A DNA stretch of 64,000 nt from Eulemur rufifrons. Lineage: Eukaryota > Chordata > Mammalia > Primates > Lemuridae. The notes beneath the pieces were generated by a model. The model saw nothing but the letters and a program-made list of their open reading frames with translations, searched no databases and had not been told where the DNA came from. Positions within the stretch are counted from its first letter, which is position 1, and each line of letters begins with the position of its first letter. The stretch lies in assembly GCF_041146395.1 (NCBI RefSeq), contig NC_090990.1, positions 43,286,001 through 43,350,000 on the forward strand, written 5' to 3'. Shown piece by piece: positions 54,800-64,000 of the stretch. The position numbers and the translations under genes were made by a program.

Positions 54800-55030
54800 A
54801 ATTCAGTGGCAATTGCTAACGGTTTATGTGCCAGGCCCAGTCATGCATGTGTGCTTTATATTTATTAACACACTTAATCTTCACAATGACACTAAGAAGT
54901 AGGTCCTGTTCTTATCCCCATTTTAGAAATGGGGAAACTGAGGCACAGAGAGTGAGTAATATGCTCAGGGTCACATTGATGTCAAGTGATAGCACAGAAT
55001 TCACACCAGGCAGTCTGCTCTTGGGCACTA
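54800..55030 (-). repeat. MIR SINE, nearly full length
   Basis: TTATGTGCCAGGCCCAG, CACTTAATCTTCACAATGAC, ATCCCCATTTTAGAAATGGGG, AAACTGAGGCACAGAGAG, GCTCAGGGTCACATTG and CAGGCAGTCTGCTC are in antisense MIR order. Confidence 0.92.
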
Positions 55031-55034
55031 TATG

Positions 55035-55330
55035 ACTGTTACAAGAAGACACAACTCCTGTCCTCATGGAGCTTCCATCTAATGGGAACTATGAAAGGTA
55101 CATCATTAATTCTAAGACAACTGTTTAATTACAACTCTAATAAATGAAGAAGTTGTTCCAGGAAGCTTGAAAACTTGTACTGGGGGATTTGATTCTCATA
55201 GGGGAGGAGGGGGAAGTTTGGGAAGCTTTCCCTGGGGAAAAAAATGTTGGTCTTGAACTCCAAAGAATAAGCAGGAGTTCACCAGGTGGAGTGGGAGTTG
55301 AGTCTCCCAGATGGGAGGAGATGATGGCGA
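55035..55330 (-). repeat. L2 LINE fragment
   Basis: CTCCTGTCCTCATGGAGCTTCC, TAATGGGAACTATG, AGGGGAGGAGGG and AAGCAGGAGTTCACCAGG are in antisense L2 order. Confidence 0.75.
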
Positions 55331-55334
55331 AGAG

Positions 55335-55675
55335 AAGCGTGAGGTGTTCAAGGAACTGCTAGAAGCCAACACGGTGCGGCTGAGAGGGGAGGGGCGGTGG
55401 CACCAGATGGGGTTGAAGAAGTGGCCAGTGTCTTCCCTCCACTGCCCCAGCTCAAAGGCCAGGATGGGAAGGGACAGGCTGCTGCCACTGTCTCTCTTCT
55501 GCAGATTGGGAGACAGGTGGAGAACAGAGAAGCCACCTGAAATCCACCCAGCCAGGAGCCTGTACGTGACCCACCCAGGTCCCTGACGCTGGACCCTGGC
55601 TCTCTGTCCTCACCACCTCCCCTCAGTTAAGATTCCCACAGGCATTTCCAAAATGAAGTTATAGTGGGGGCTCTT
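55335..55675. other. Unique GC-moderate sequence
   Basis: No supported repeat or gene. Opposite frames 55311-55586 and 55348-55536 mirror each other without domains. Confidence 0.45.
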
Positions 55676-55679
55676 CTTT

Positions 55680-55885
55680 ACTTAGGAAAGAAAATGAAAC
55701 ATTTATTGAACATTTGCTCTCCCATTTAACGTAATTTAATCAATTCATCACAACGAGATGTTTGAGTTTCTATTCCATTGTACAAATATGGAATTGAAAG
55801 CCTCAGAGAGAGAACAGAGGTTGCCACAGTCACACCACGGTGCAGGAAGGAGCTGGCTTTCAGTCCAGATCGTCACACTCACACG
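55680..55885 (-). repeat. MIR SINE relic
   Basis: ACATTTATTGAACATTTGC, AATTCATCACAACGAG and TGAAAGCCTCAGAGAGAG with TTGCCACAGTCACAC are antisense MIR, degenerate. Confidence 0.65.
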
Positions 55886-56084
55886 TCTCCCTCTTCCGTT
55901 ACTTTATGTGGCCTCCAACATAAGTGGACAAAACAATCAGTAGAGGATGCCACAAAAAGCCCCGTGAAAACAAGGCCTAAGAAAGGACACAGAGGCCGTA
56001 CCTTTTGCTTGCAAAGTTCTCCATAAGCATTAGAGTGAAATCATTTCTTCTTGTGCCTCCCAGCCCACTCCCAGCCATCAGGCT

Positions 56085-56428
56085 CTCTGCAGGAAACAGG
56101 TGGCACACTCAACTGGATAATTCGAGGACAGTTTAATAGAAGGCCTATGTACAAAGGTGTAAGGAGGGTAAAGGGAAATCACTGGGGATAGTAATACTGG
56201 GCTCTACCCTCACCCCAGTTCTGAAGGAGCAAAAGGAGACAGTGGTTCTGGACCCTGGTGCCGGCTGGGAGTGGGCTGTGTAGAGAGGGCCATGACAGGA
56301 GCTGTGATGTTCCACCCTCAGGGACACCACTGGGCAGCCACGAGGGAATCAATACCCCAACACACTCTCCCCCACCCTCCAACCTTCCACTGGCCCCATT
56401 GGCCAGACTCAACTGGAAGTCAGAGGCT
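56085..56428. repeat. LTR-like interspersed repeat
   Basis: GGTGGCACACTCAACTGG, ATTCGAGGACAGTTTAATAG, TACAAAGGTGTAAGG and the far end CATTGGCCAGACTCAACTGGAAGTCAGAGGC match a common mammalian repeat whose name I cannot assign. It runs directly into the next LTR-like repeat at 56429. Confidence 0.6.
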
Positions 56429-56797
56429 ATAATGGGATGAATCGTGGTTCCCCAAAATTCGTATGTGAAAGGTCTAACCTCTTGTACCTCAGGATGTGTC
56501 TGCATATGAAAATAAGGTCCATACAGAGGAAATTACATTAGAATGAGGTCATTAGGGTGGGCCCTCATCTGATTTGACTGATGTCCTTAAAAAAGAGGGA
56601 ACTGGGACACAAACACACTCAGAAGGGAGACGATGTGAAGACCTGGAGAAGAGAGAGAGAGGCCTCAGAGGAAACCAACCCTGCCCACACCTTGATCTCA
56701 GACTTCTAGCTTTCAGAATCATCAGAAAATAAATCTCTACCATTCTATCCATCCAGCGTGCGGCATTTTGTCACAACAAGTCAAGCAACCTAATGCA
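56429..56797 (+). mobile_element. LTR-like repeat, group A
   Basis: ATAATGGGATGAATCGTGG, CCCCAAAATTCGTATG, GTACCTCAGGATGTG, AGGGTGGGCCCTCATC, ACCTTGATCTCAGACTTC, AAAATAAATCTC and AACCTAATGCA parallel 20409-20865. It is shortened internally (about 370 versus 450 bp). Confidence 0.7.
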
Positions 56798-56799
56798 GA

Positions 56800-57290
56800 A
56801 GGTGAGGAGGTTGTCCACACAGGGCAAGCTCCAGCGGAACAGAGCCAGGTGGAGAAGGAGGGAGAGAGAATTTGGAGGGGCAGGTGGAAGCGATCTGGCA
56901 CGATTCGACCCAGACCCCTCAGAAATGGGTGTTTTAAGATGTCCTAGAGCAATATCAATAAAACTGGGAAAATTCCAGTTGCACGAGTCATGTCCACAGC
57001 CGTACCCAGCTTTCCAACCACGGGTGTGGTCCTGTGCCGTGCCTATGCTGGCTTCCTTCCCCATCACTCACCCCAGTCCAGCTGGCTGGAGGCTTGCCAC
57101 AGTTCCAGTCCTCGGACAGGCCTTTCTGTGCTTCCGGCCACATCCCCTCCCTCCCTGCGTGCCCAGGGATGGTCTGCCCCTCCCCTTTATGTGTCACTAG
57201 ACTGCCTGGCTATAAGATAACAAGCATCTCGACAACAGCAACTGCATCTTATTTATCTCTGATGAATGAAAGAATGACTGATGGACTGAA
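56800..57290. other. Unique sequence, nothing recognised
   Basis: No supported repeat. Overlapping frames 56793-57200 (135 codons, plus) and 56771-57067 (98 codons, minus) lack recognisable domains and conflict with each other. Confidence 0.45.
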
Positions 57291-57297
57291 TGAAGAA

Positions 57298-57480
57298 AAC
57301 TAACATTTATTGATTACCATCTATGTGCCAAGTACAATGTTAAGTGCTTTCATGTGTCTTAGCACCGCGTGAATCAAAATCAAGGAGCTAGGAAAAACTC
57401 ATTATTGACCGTTAATTCGGCATTTACTATGTGCCAGGCAGGGGTGAGAGTAAAGTACTTAACCTGTATGGCACAGGCAC
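57298..57480 (-). repeat. MIR SINE 3' fragments
   Basis: CTAACATTTATTGATTACCATCTATGTGCC, then CGGCATTTACTATGTGCCAGGC at about 57418: two adjacent antisense MIR-like tails. Confidence 0.65.
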
Positions 57481-57584
57481 CAATAAACATACAGCAGACA
57501 CCGGCCATAAACTCAGGGGTGGCTGGGCTGGCACCACTGGCTTTAAGATCAGCCTGGTGCCAAGCTGTGCTGAAGGGTCTCTCG

Positions 57585-57740
57585 TGCATCATCTCATTGA
57601 CTTCTCATAATGCCAACTGAAGTAGGCACCATTCCCATTATACGCACATGAAGAACTTGAGGCACAGAAAAGCTAAATTTGTTATGCGAGGTCCCTGGGG
57701 CTCATATCCAAGACCAGCTCAGTCCAAGGTGCATGTTTTA
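57585..57740 (-). repeat. MIR SINE relic
   Basis: CATCTCATTGACTTCTCATAATG, AAGTAGGCACCATTCCC and AACTTGAGGCACAGAAAAGC are antisense MIR. Confidence 0.75.
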
Positions 57741-57764
57741 AACACCATGCTGGTCCATCTTACC

Positions 57765-58745
57765 ATGCCACCCCTGCACGGGATGTCCCTTTCCTTGGGA
57801 CACTCTGCCTCCAGAGAGCCACGTGGCTTCCTTCTTCCAGTCTTGCTCAAGTGTCATCTCCTCAGCGATAACTTCCATTTAAAATCAACCTCCTCACCAC
57901 TACTCTCCTTCTCTCTCTCTTTCCCTGTAGCATTTCTTAATATTTTTTTAATTGTGGTAAAAAATGAACAACATAAAATTTACCACTTTGAACCAATTTT
58001 AAGTATACAATTCAGTAGCAGTAAGTACATTCACAATGTTGGAAAACCATCACCAATATCCATTTCCAAAATTTTTCATCATTCCAAACAAAAACTATGC
58101 AGATATTAAAAAAAATAACTTCCTATTCCTTCTCCACTGACCCCTGGCAACTTCTCTTCTATTTTCTGTGTCCATGAATTTGACTATTCTAGATTTCTCA
58201 TATAAGCAGAATCATATAATACCTGTCCTTTTGTGTCTGGCTTATTTCACTTAGCATAATGTCTTCACTGTTCATCCATGTTGTATCATGTGTCAGAATT
58301 TTATTCCTTTTTAAAAGGCTGAATAATATTCATTACATTTCATTACCTGTCTCACATTTTTTCATCCATTGATAGACATTTGGGGTATTTCAACCTTTTG
58401 GCTATTACAAATAATTCTTCCATGAACATGTGTGTACAAGTATCCATTTGAGTCCCTGCTTTCAATTTTTTTGAGCATATACCCAGAAATGGAATTTCTG
58501 GATCATAGGATTATTCTATGTTTAACTTTTAGAGGACCTGCCAAATTGTTTTCCATCTCTGTAGTATTTATAACCACATATCATATTATAAGTTTGATAA
58601 TTTGATTATTGAATGTCACCACCTAGTATACTAGGCTGTAAGCTCCAATGAAAGCAGGGATTTTTCTCTATTTGGTATCCCCCATACCTAGAACATGTCT
58701 TACACAAAGCAGGTGCGCAATAAATATTTGTTGAATAAATGAATA
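57765..58745 (+). repeat. L2 LINE 3' end, split by an L1
   Basis: The left part reads GGGACACTCTGCC, CTTGCTCAAGTGTCATCTCC, TTCCCTGTAGCATTTC. The right part resumes GTAGTATTTATAACCAC, TAGGCTGTAAGCTCC, GCAGGGATTTTTC and AATATTTGTTGAATAAATGAAT. Removing 57941-58560 restores L2 order. Confidence 0.88.
57941..58560 (-). mobile_element. Old L1 LINE fragment (L1M type)
   Basis: The + strand is antisense L1: a short T tract, AATTGTGGTAAAAAATGAAC, GTACATTCACAATGTTGG, TTGACTATTCTAG, TCACTTAGCATAATGTC, GGCTGAATAATATTC and ATACCCAGAAATGGAATTTCTGG, i.e. the end of ORF2 plus 3' UTR of an ancient L1. The flanks GTAGCATTTCTTAA (57928-57940 area) and GTAGTATTTATAA (58561-58573) look like a decayed target-site duplication of about 13 bp. 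Confidence 0.87.
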
Positions 58746-58749
58746 TATT

Positions 58750-59095
58750 TGGTGTGGATCTTGTTTTTGAGGTCAAGGGTCATAGGGTCCAAAGTGTAGG
58801 GTAAGGTCTTTGCCCAGGGTATCCACAGCAATAACATCAAAGGGGAAGAAAAAGCTAAGGTCAAGGAAGGAAAGAAGAGATGAGAGTAGGGGAAGCGACA
58901 GTGAGTGTTGGGTCTATGTGAGGCCGCAAACAGGGCTAGCAACCATTCAGGAGGAAATGAGGTGGGCAGTGCAGGCCAGAGAGTGGGAACAACACAAGGG
59001 TACCTGGGGGGCATCAGAGTGGGGCTGGCTGAACAGTGGATGACGGGGCCTGCTCGATTTAAGAAACCACGGAGGTCCCTAAACAAGGTTTGGAA
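58750..59095. other. Unique sequence, nothing recognised
   Basis: Minus frame 58700-59122 (140 codons) spans this and the L2 end; no domain or splice context, so I do not call it. CCCTATGACC/GGTCATAGGG-like words around 58785 are minor. Confidence 0.45.
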
Positions 59096-59099
59096 CTTA

Positions 59100-59155
59100 T
59101 GGCCCAAGACAGTGGCTGGCACATATTAAGCATTAACAAATATTTGTTAATTGAT
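59100..59155 (+). repeat. L2 LINE 3' terminus
   Basis: GACAGTGGCTGGCACATATTAAGC and ATATTTGTTAATTGATTG are the terminal L2 bases. Confidence 0.7.
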
Positions 59156-59159
59156 TGCT

Positions 59160-59285
59160 TTCTAATCCCAACCTATCACTAACTTGACATATGACTTAAG
59201 GTAAGTCACTTCTCCTTGTGCAACCTTCTTTATCTGTAAATACAATGGATATAGATAGGTCAATGAATTAAACTTCTTTTAAAAC
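59160..59285 (+). repeat. MIR SINE relic
   Basis: TGACATATGACTTAAGGTAAGTCACTTCTC, CAACCTTCTTTATCTGTAAATAC are sense MIR. Confidence 0.65.
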
Positions 59286-59289
59286 CGTA

Positions 59290-59535
59290 GAATCATTTCC
59301 TCCCAACAGATCCCAAACACAAGGGTAAACACAAAGGGGAGTTGAAAGAGGAGTTGGAGGTCTGGGGCCTCACCCTTCAGCACTCACCCTCCACACCACA
59401 GTGGCTGAAAGTTGGTTCCTCCATGCTCCGGGAGGTCCTGGGCTGTCTGATCCCCAAGGTTCATTCAAGCTCCAACATGCATTCCCATCACGCTTGCCCC
59501 AGGCCCTTGTACCCAGCAGTATCAGGTATTCACTT
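59290..59535. other. Unique sequence, faint L2 trace
   Basis: CTTGCCCCAGGCCCTTGTACC (about 59491) is L2-like in sense; otherwise nothing recognised. Confidence 0.4.
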
Positions 59536-59539
59536 CATA

Positions 59540-59735
59540 CTTAGCATTTGACAGAGGTTTTTCTGAGCACTTTTCAGGAATTATCTTATTCAGAGATGAA
59601 CATACTGAGGCACAGAAAGGTTAAGTCACGTCTCCAAGGCTACACAGGTAGATGAGTGTGAAGCCTGGAATCAAACCTAGTTATCAGGTTCCAAGTCCCT
59701 GCTTTTGACGCACAACTCTGTCCTGCCTCCCTGAA
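59540..59735 (-). repeat. MIR SINE relic
   Basis: ACATACTGAGGCACAGAAAGG, TTAAGTCACGTCTCCAAGGC, TACACAGGTAGATGAG, GGAATCAAACCTAG and AAGTCCCTGCTTTTGAC are in antisense MIR order. Confidence 0.88.
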
Positions 59736-59739
59736 GGGT

Positions 59740-60455
59740 GCACAGCATGCACTCATGTCCTGTGGAATGGGACCAAGGAAGAGGTGGTTTGGTGGGGAGA
59801 GGGAAGGAGAGAAATGAGAAGATAAAGAGGGAGGAAGTGATCAAAGGGTGCCCCAGAGTGACACTGGCTGCCGAGGTGGAGACACCAACCTGGTGCCTTC
59901 CCCACCGTCTAGAACCACCTCTGATGTGGCATCTCCTGGATCCACATTTTCTAATCCAGAGACAGTCAAATCCTATTTTTACAGCAAGATCTTAGATGAG
60001 GACATTACTTAAAAGGACTTTTCCAGAAAAAATGGGAGATGTCAATTTACCAAAAATTTTCTTTTGTTTTTTTTTTTTACTGGAATAACAAAAATCTATT
60101 TTGTGAATAATGATAAGAAATAGAAAGCTTCTCATATTCCCATAGACTTTTTTCTTTTAATGAATTTAATGAATTAGAATGTACACAACTCAATAAAAAA
60201 TTACTGAAAAGCCTGGCAAGCATCATTCAAAGCCTCTCAGCCAGTCATTTTCATATTTTCCGAAGCCAGCGTTTCCATTAAAGTGGCATGACATTATGCA
60301 AAGAATAGAATTTTACCGTAACCTCAGGAAAAATGAAAAAATTGGAAACAGATGAAGGCTAAGGACAGGGGTTCCTTGCAGGGACAAAGGGTCTCTCTGT
60401 GGTTTTCAAAGAGGCTCCACTGCCATTTGGTTGTAGGGGTGGGGATAGGGTAATT
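59740..60455. other. Unique segment; A/T-rich conserved-element candidate at 60000-60350
   Basis: From about 60000 the DNA is A/T-rich and repeat-free, with AATAATGATAAG, TTTTAATGAATTTAATGAATTAG, CCATTAAAGTGGC and GACATTATGC words. The region before 60000 is unremarkable. Regulatory status is inferred. Confidence 0.3.
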
Positions 60456-60794
60456 CTTCCCTGGATAGAACTGTTCTGCATACTATGGTGTATCCGGCAT
60501 CCCTGACCCCTGCCTGCTGCATTCCCACTCACAGTCCAGGAGGGGAGAGGAGAGACAGGGATGGATGTACCAACCTGTCACTCAAGACCTCGTGTGGCAC
60601 CTGATATATGATTATGTACCTCTATTAAAGATGCTCTACTATAATACAAAATGAAATGTTTACAAAACATAAAATGAAATACCCTCAAAGGTTAAAGTCC
60701 ACCTTGCATCAAAAGTAACTAACTAAATCAACTGAAAACACAATTTGCAAATATCAGAACCAGAAGGGACTTCAGTGATTATTCAGTTCAGCGG

Positions 60795-60975
60795 GTGGAA
60801 AAATTTTTCTGGAAAAGGCCTATGTGTAAATATTTTAGGTTTTGTGTGCATACAGTCTCCATTGTAGCTTCTCAACCTCTGCCTTTGTGGCACAAAGCCA
60901 CCATAGACATGTCATATGTAAACGAATGGGCATGGCTGTGGTTCAACAAAGTCTACTTACAAAAACATTTAAATA
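60795..60975 (+). mobile_element. hAT-type MER element, copy 2
   Basis: TTTTTCTGGAAAAGGCC, AATATTTTAGGTTTTGTGTGC, CAGTCTCCATTGTAGCTTCTC, CAAAGCCACCATAGAC and GTAAACGAATGGGCATGGC parallel 52620-52795 and extend further into the element. Non-autonomous. Confidence 0.75.
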
Positions 60976-60999
60976 TTTAAGTAAACATAAGACCTGTAT

Positions 61000-61610
61000 T
61001 ACTGATTTCTTCTTTTGCCTCAGCCTCCAATACAGCTCCACATAGCACTGTTACTGATCTTGTTACCATTTCAATTTTTGATAATGTGTTCATTCTGGAA
61101 CTTTTGGATTAATTTCAATTTTTTAACATATTGCATTACGTGTTAACTTACCTTGATTGCTGGGTTGGTGCCTCTTTGAATTTTGCACTTGAAGCTAGTG
61201 CCTCACCTCCCTTGCCCAGGTTTGGGTCCACGCCCTGCTCTCAAACCTGCACCCTTGTCTCTGTTCTTCCTTCGGCCAGTCTCTTTGTCTGCTCCCCCAA
61301 TGGCTCTAGTCATTGTCAAATTGAGTCCTAGTAGCTTGATTGTGCATTTTCTTACTGGGGGTCACATCTTGACTTCTGCTGCCTTTCACTGTTCCTCCCA
61401 CTCACAAATAACAAGCCCCTCCCCACATCCCATGACAGCAGTTCTCACCTTCAGATCCTTGGAGGGATCAGCTTCTGCACCAAGAAGTCTTTTCTAGATG
61501 ATCTCCCCCATAAAGTGGGCCTCTCTCTAAGAAGAATTCTCCAACAGCTGCTAAGGAAACTAACCCCAATTCATGACAGTAGTGTGCCAGGCACAGAGAG
61601 GGAAATGCAA
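61000..61610. other. Unique sequence, nothing firm
   Basis: C/T-rich 61190-61300. Overlapping plus frames 61131-61331 and 61183-61497 (104 codons) have no recognisable domain. Confidence 0.45.
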
Positions 61611-61614
61611 CAGA

Positions 61615-61720
61615 GAAGTCACCCTACTGGGCTCTGAACCCCTGAGGGAAAGGACCTCCAAATCCCTAATATCTAGCACACAGTGGGCCCTCAATAAGTA
61701 TGTGTCAAACTGAATTGGAA
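61615..61720 (+). repeat. L2 LINE 3' terminus
   Basis: GAGGGAAAGGACCTCC, CTAATATCTAGCACACAGTGGGCCC and TCAATAAGTATGTG are the sense L2 end. Confidence 0.75.
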
Positions 61721-61724
61721 AAGT

Positions 61725-62920
61725 CCTTTCATCTAGATTTTCAGAGTTTCAATGACGAGGGCAGAAATAGGGAGGCTCAGGGAAGACTGTTTCATGACTG
61801 TAGAGTAAGAGAAAAGCAGTGTTATTTTGTGGATTTTATTAGTTGAAATGAAATCACTGGGAAAAATTGCCAAAGTGGGCATTGTGGATAGTGCTGGACC
61901 CAGAAAATATAGTAATCACCCCTTGTGCCCTAACTAGCAGGTCTATGGCAGGAACATCATGTGCTTTCCCATTTTTGATTTCCAATATGCTCCTGTTCTA
62001 CAGGAAGTGAGAGGCGGTGCAGAAATAAATCACCACTCTCAGCTAACCCCCATTTCCCAAATCCCGAGCCTTCCTTTAACCCATTTATTTAATTTCTCTT
62101 AACATATTTAAATCCATTGGAGGGAATTATGAGGGAGACAGATGAGACAGGTCGCAAACATTTGTATGCACATTAAAATAAAGAAAATTAAACGAAAGAT
62201 TAATAGGGCAGACAGGTAACCATGTAACGTGATTTCACTTTGAAGCAATTTATTTCCATTCAAACTGTGATAAATAACCACCAGGTGATATAATAATTAC
62301 CCATTTCTTGGTGTCGAATGGGATGTGGAAATTATTCTCCGAAGTAAAAACATCCCATGGACTTTCAAAACGGAATGTCGCGCATTCTATAAAGCTACAA
62401 ACCATGACCCCAAAAGAAATTGAATTGGCCTGTTTGTATTCCCATCGCTGTGTCTGAAAAGTGTGTTCTCACCCTCTAAGGCAAATTTCCCTTCCTGTTT
62501 GATAGTCTCATGATTTGTGACCACAGAAACTCTGAGGACTTCATAAATTTTGTGCTTTGGCACTCCCGTGTGAGATCAAACCCTGAAAAAGATGGCTGCT
62601 GAAGAAGGCAGTGTCTTAAGGTCATGGAACATTCCGAGTTTTGGTGGTTAGCAATGGTCATTTCTGAATGCCCTCTGGGCTTAAGAATAATTGATTGCAT
62701 TTAAAAATTAGGTCTTGTTCAGTTAAAAGCAAGACCTCATCTGTAAACATTTATCAAAACCCATTAGAAGGATCTTCTTTGCTGCAGCTTTTTACTGCTA
62801 TTAATATAAAAGCTGCCATTGCTTTAGGGTGTGCAATGTGCTGGGTGCACGCAGGCATCATTTCATATCAGAAACGCTGCTTTCTGGGGAGCCCAGCAGA
62901 CAAAGAGACTGGAGGGGAAA
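61725..62920. other. Long unique segment; A/T-rich conserved-element candidate
   Basis: About 1.2 kb with no repeat signature. 61950-62500 is motif-rich: CCCATTTATTTAATTTCTC, GGTGATATAATAATTACCC, CGAAAGATTAATAGGGC, GTGATTTCACTTTG, CAATTTATTTCC. The frame 62695-63042 (115 codons) has no recognisable domain and crosses into the next MIR. Confidence 0.35.
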
Positions 62921-62924
62921 AGCA

Positions 62925-63085
62925 TTGGATTAAGAATGAGAAGACTGGGGTCCTGGTCTTGCATTGTCCCCTTCTCAGCCATGCAAACTTGGGCAGTTCA
63001 GTCAAACATACCTGGGCCTCAGTTTCCTCATCTATAAAATAGGGATGATGATACATACCTACTTCAACCCACTGGAAAATTATAA
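62925..63085 (+). repeat. MIR SINE relic
   Basis: AGCATTGGATTAAGAATGAG, GACTGGGGTCCTGGTC, ATGCAAACTTGGGC, CTGGGCCTCAGTTTCCTC and ATCTATAAAATAGGG are sense MIR. Confidence 0.88.
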
Positions 63086-63334
63086 AATGGTGCACACATT
63101 CACTTCAAATTCCTAAGTGTTTTTTCAAACACCGACCAAGGCTGTGCAACACACTCAGCAGTGGTGGCAAAGTAAGAAACAGTCCCCTCTTCACTGAGCT
63201 ATCCTCGGAGGAGGAAAGAGTAACACGTATATGCAACACATCCCCAAAAGGCTACTCTGAGCCTCTCTGTCCTTTACTGCTTAGGCCACATAATGCTCCA
63301 GACTTTCCCTGCCCAGTCAATCATTCTGTTATCC

Positions 63335-63430
63335 ATTCCTTCATTTACTCAGCAAAACTTCATCTAGCATTTGCAACGGGCCTGGTGCTGGGAATACAGA
63401 GCTGAATCACATGAAGTCCCCTCATGGAAC
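63335..63430 (-). repeat. L2 LINE 3' terminal fragment
   Basis: CATTCCTTCATTTACTCAGC, GGCCTGGTGCTGGGAATACAG and CATGGAACCCACAGTCTAGC are the antisense L2 end. Confidence 0.8.
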
Positions 63431-63479
63431 CCACAGTCTAGCAAAGACCCTGCCTTTGCCATTTGTGAAGCATTTTTAA

Positions 63480-63662
63480 ATAAACAGTTTCTTAATGAAT
63501 CCTCAAAACAGCTATTTTGAGTAGGTATTATTAGCTCCATTTTTAAAATGAAGGCACTGAGGACCCAGAAAAATGAAATGACTTGCCAACCCCAGGGAGC
63601 TTTCAGTGACATTGAAATCGTGGCTTTATGACTCAAATCCAGTGCTCCTCTCATATGCCATG
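63480..63662 (-). repeat. MIR SINE relic
   Basis: TAATGAATCCTCAAAACAGC, GAGTAGGTATTATTAGC, AATGAAGGCACTGAGG, GAAATGACTTGCC and GACTCAAATCCAGTGCTCC are in antisense MIR order. Confidence 0.88.
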
Positions 63663-63807
63663 GATGACTTCCAGGAGAGAGACCAGCCTTAACCAAGCCA
63701 TCTTGCTGAGACCATGACTCCACCTAAGTCTTGTAAGTTCTTTTCTCTATAGAGCTGGATCCTGGTTTCCATACCTTCCAACACTGTCCAGGGCCCAGTT
63801 GAAATAA

Positions 63808-63887
63808 TTTCCCTTCTTTGTTCCCTTCCCTTTTTCCCTCCCTCCTTCCCTTCCTCCCTCCTTCCCTTCTTTCCTTCCTCCCTTCCA
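63808..63887 (+). repeat. (CCTT)n-type polypyrimidine tract
   Basis: About 80 bp of CCTTCCCTCC-like imperfect tetranucleotide repeats, one strand almost pure pyrimidine. Confidence 0.95.
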
Positions 63888-64000
63888 CTTATTGAGCATC
63901 TGCATCCACTATGTGCTAGACATTGCCCTGGTCCCGAACACTACAGGATGTTAATGACGCAGTCTCTGCCTCCTGGGGCTTAATACCTAGCAGGGCACCC
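63888..64000 (-). repeat. L2 LINE 3' end, cut by the window edge
   Basis: CACTTATTGAGCATCTGC, CTATGTGCTAGACATTGCCC and CTGGGGCTTAATACC are antisense L2 continuing past the window. Confidence 0.75.

Noticed and set aside
58700..59122. 140-codon minus-strand frame
   Set aside because: Begins in unique DNA and runs into an L2 terminus; no domain. Likely chance.
60460..60530. Possible MER5-like fragment (GGCATCCCTGACCCCTGCC)
   Set aside because: Only one short phrase fits; no terminal sequences seen.
63808..63887. CRISPR-like or functional tandem array
   Set aside because: Irregular CCTT-type low-complexity repeats without spacers; an ordinary pyrimidine tract in a mammalian genome.

Overview
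The window is nuclear DNA of a primate, most likely a Malagasy lemur. The best clue is its four Alu elements. Three carry the lemur-type signature: a left arm reading CCTAGCACTCTGGGAGG, a long A/T-rich spacer containing GAAAGAAATTATCTGGC-like sequence, and a right arm reading CAGTAGGATCGCTTAAGCCC. The two-monomer Alu, MIR, L2, MaLR and L1 content excludes bacteria and non-mammals. No protein-coding exon set, tRNA, rRNA or snRNA gene was recognised. Open frames are 60-192 codons and nearly all lie in repeats or look like chance. The longest (12800-13378) is a decayed L1 reverse-transcriptase fragment. The window is best read as intergenic or deep-intronic DNA.

Layout. 1-11 kb: an LTR-like repeat split by a young Alu (80-935), several MIR/L2 relics, a candidate ERV LTR with duplicated CCAAT units (about 4158-4655), non-repeat stretches at 5.0-5.6 and 10.1-10.4 kb, and a minus-strand Alu at 10.5-10.9 kb. 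11.4-13.8 kb: a composite of three L1 pieces in abnormal order with an Alu in the A-rich tail. 14-17.2 kb: a DNA-transposon relic next to a CTCF-like site, MIR and L2, then a MaLR provirus-like element whose interior has collapsed to about 75 bp (16388-17185). 18.5-25.2 kb: an L2 split by an Alu, several LTR relics, an older Alu and a MIR split by an LTR. 25-50 kb: MIR and L2 relics among unique sequence, with few recent insertions. 51-58.7 kb: LTR relics, two hAT-type MER elements and an L2 split by an old L1. 58.7-64 kb: mostly unique DNA with A/T-rich, possibly conserved segments (60.0-60.35 and 61.95-62.5 kb), ending in a pyrimidine tract.

There is no operon or pathway here. The biology is layered transposon history: MIR and L2 oldest, then DNA transposons, MaLR/LTRs and old L1, then lemur-era L1 and Alu. 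Some unique segments may be enhancers. I found no sign of a new enzymatic or defence system. Repeat names rest on remembered consensus features. Boundaries of MIR, L2 and LTR-like relics are approximate (about 10-40 bp); ends supported by target-site duplications are tighter.
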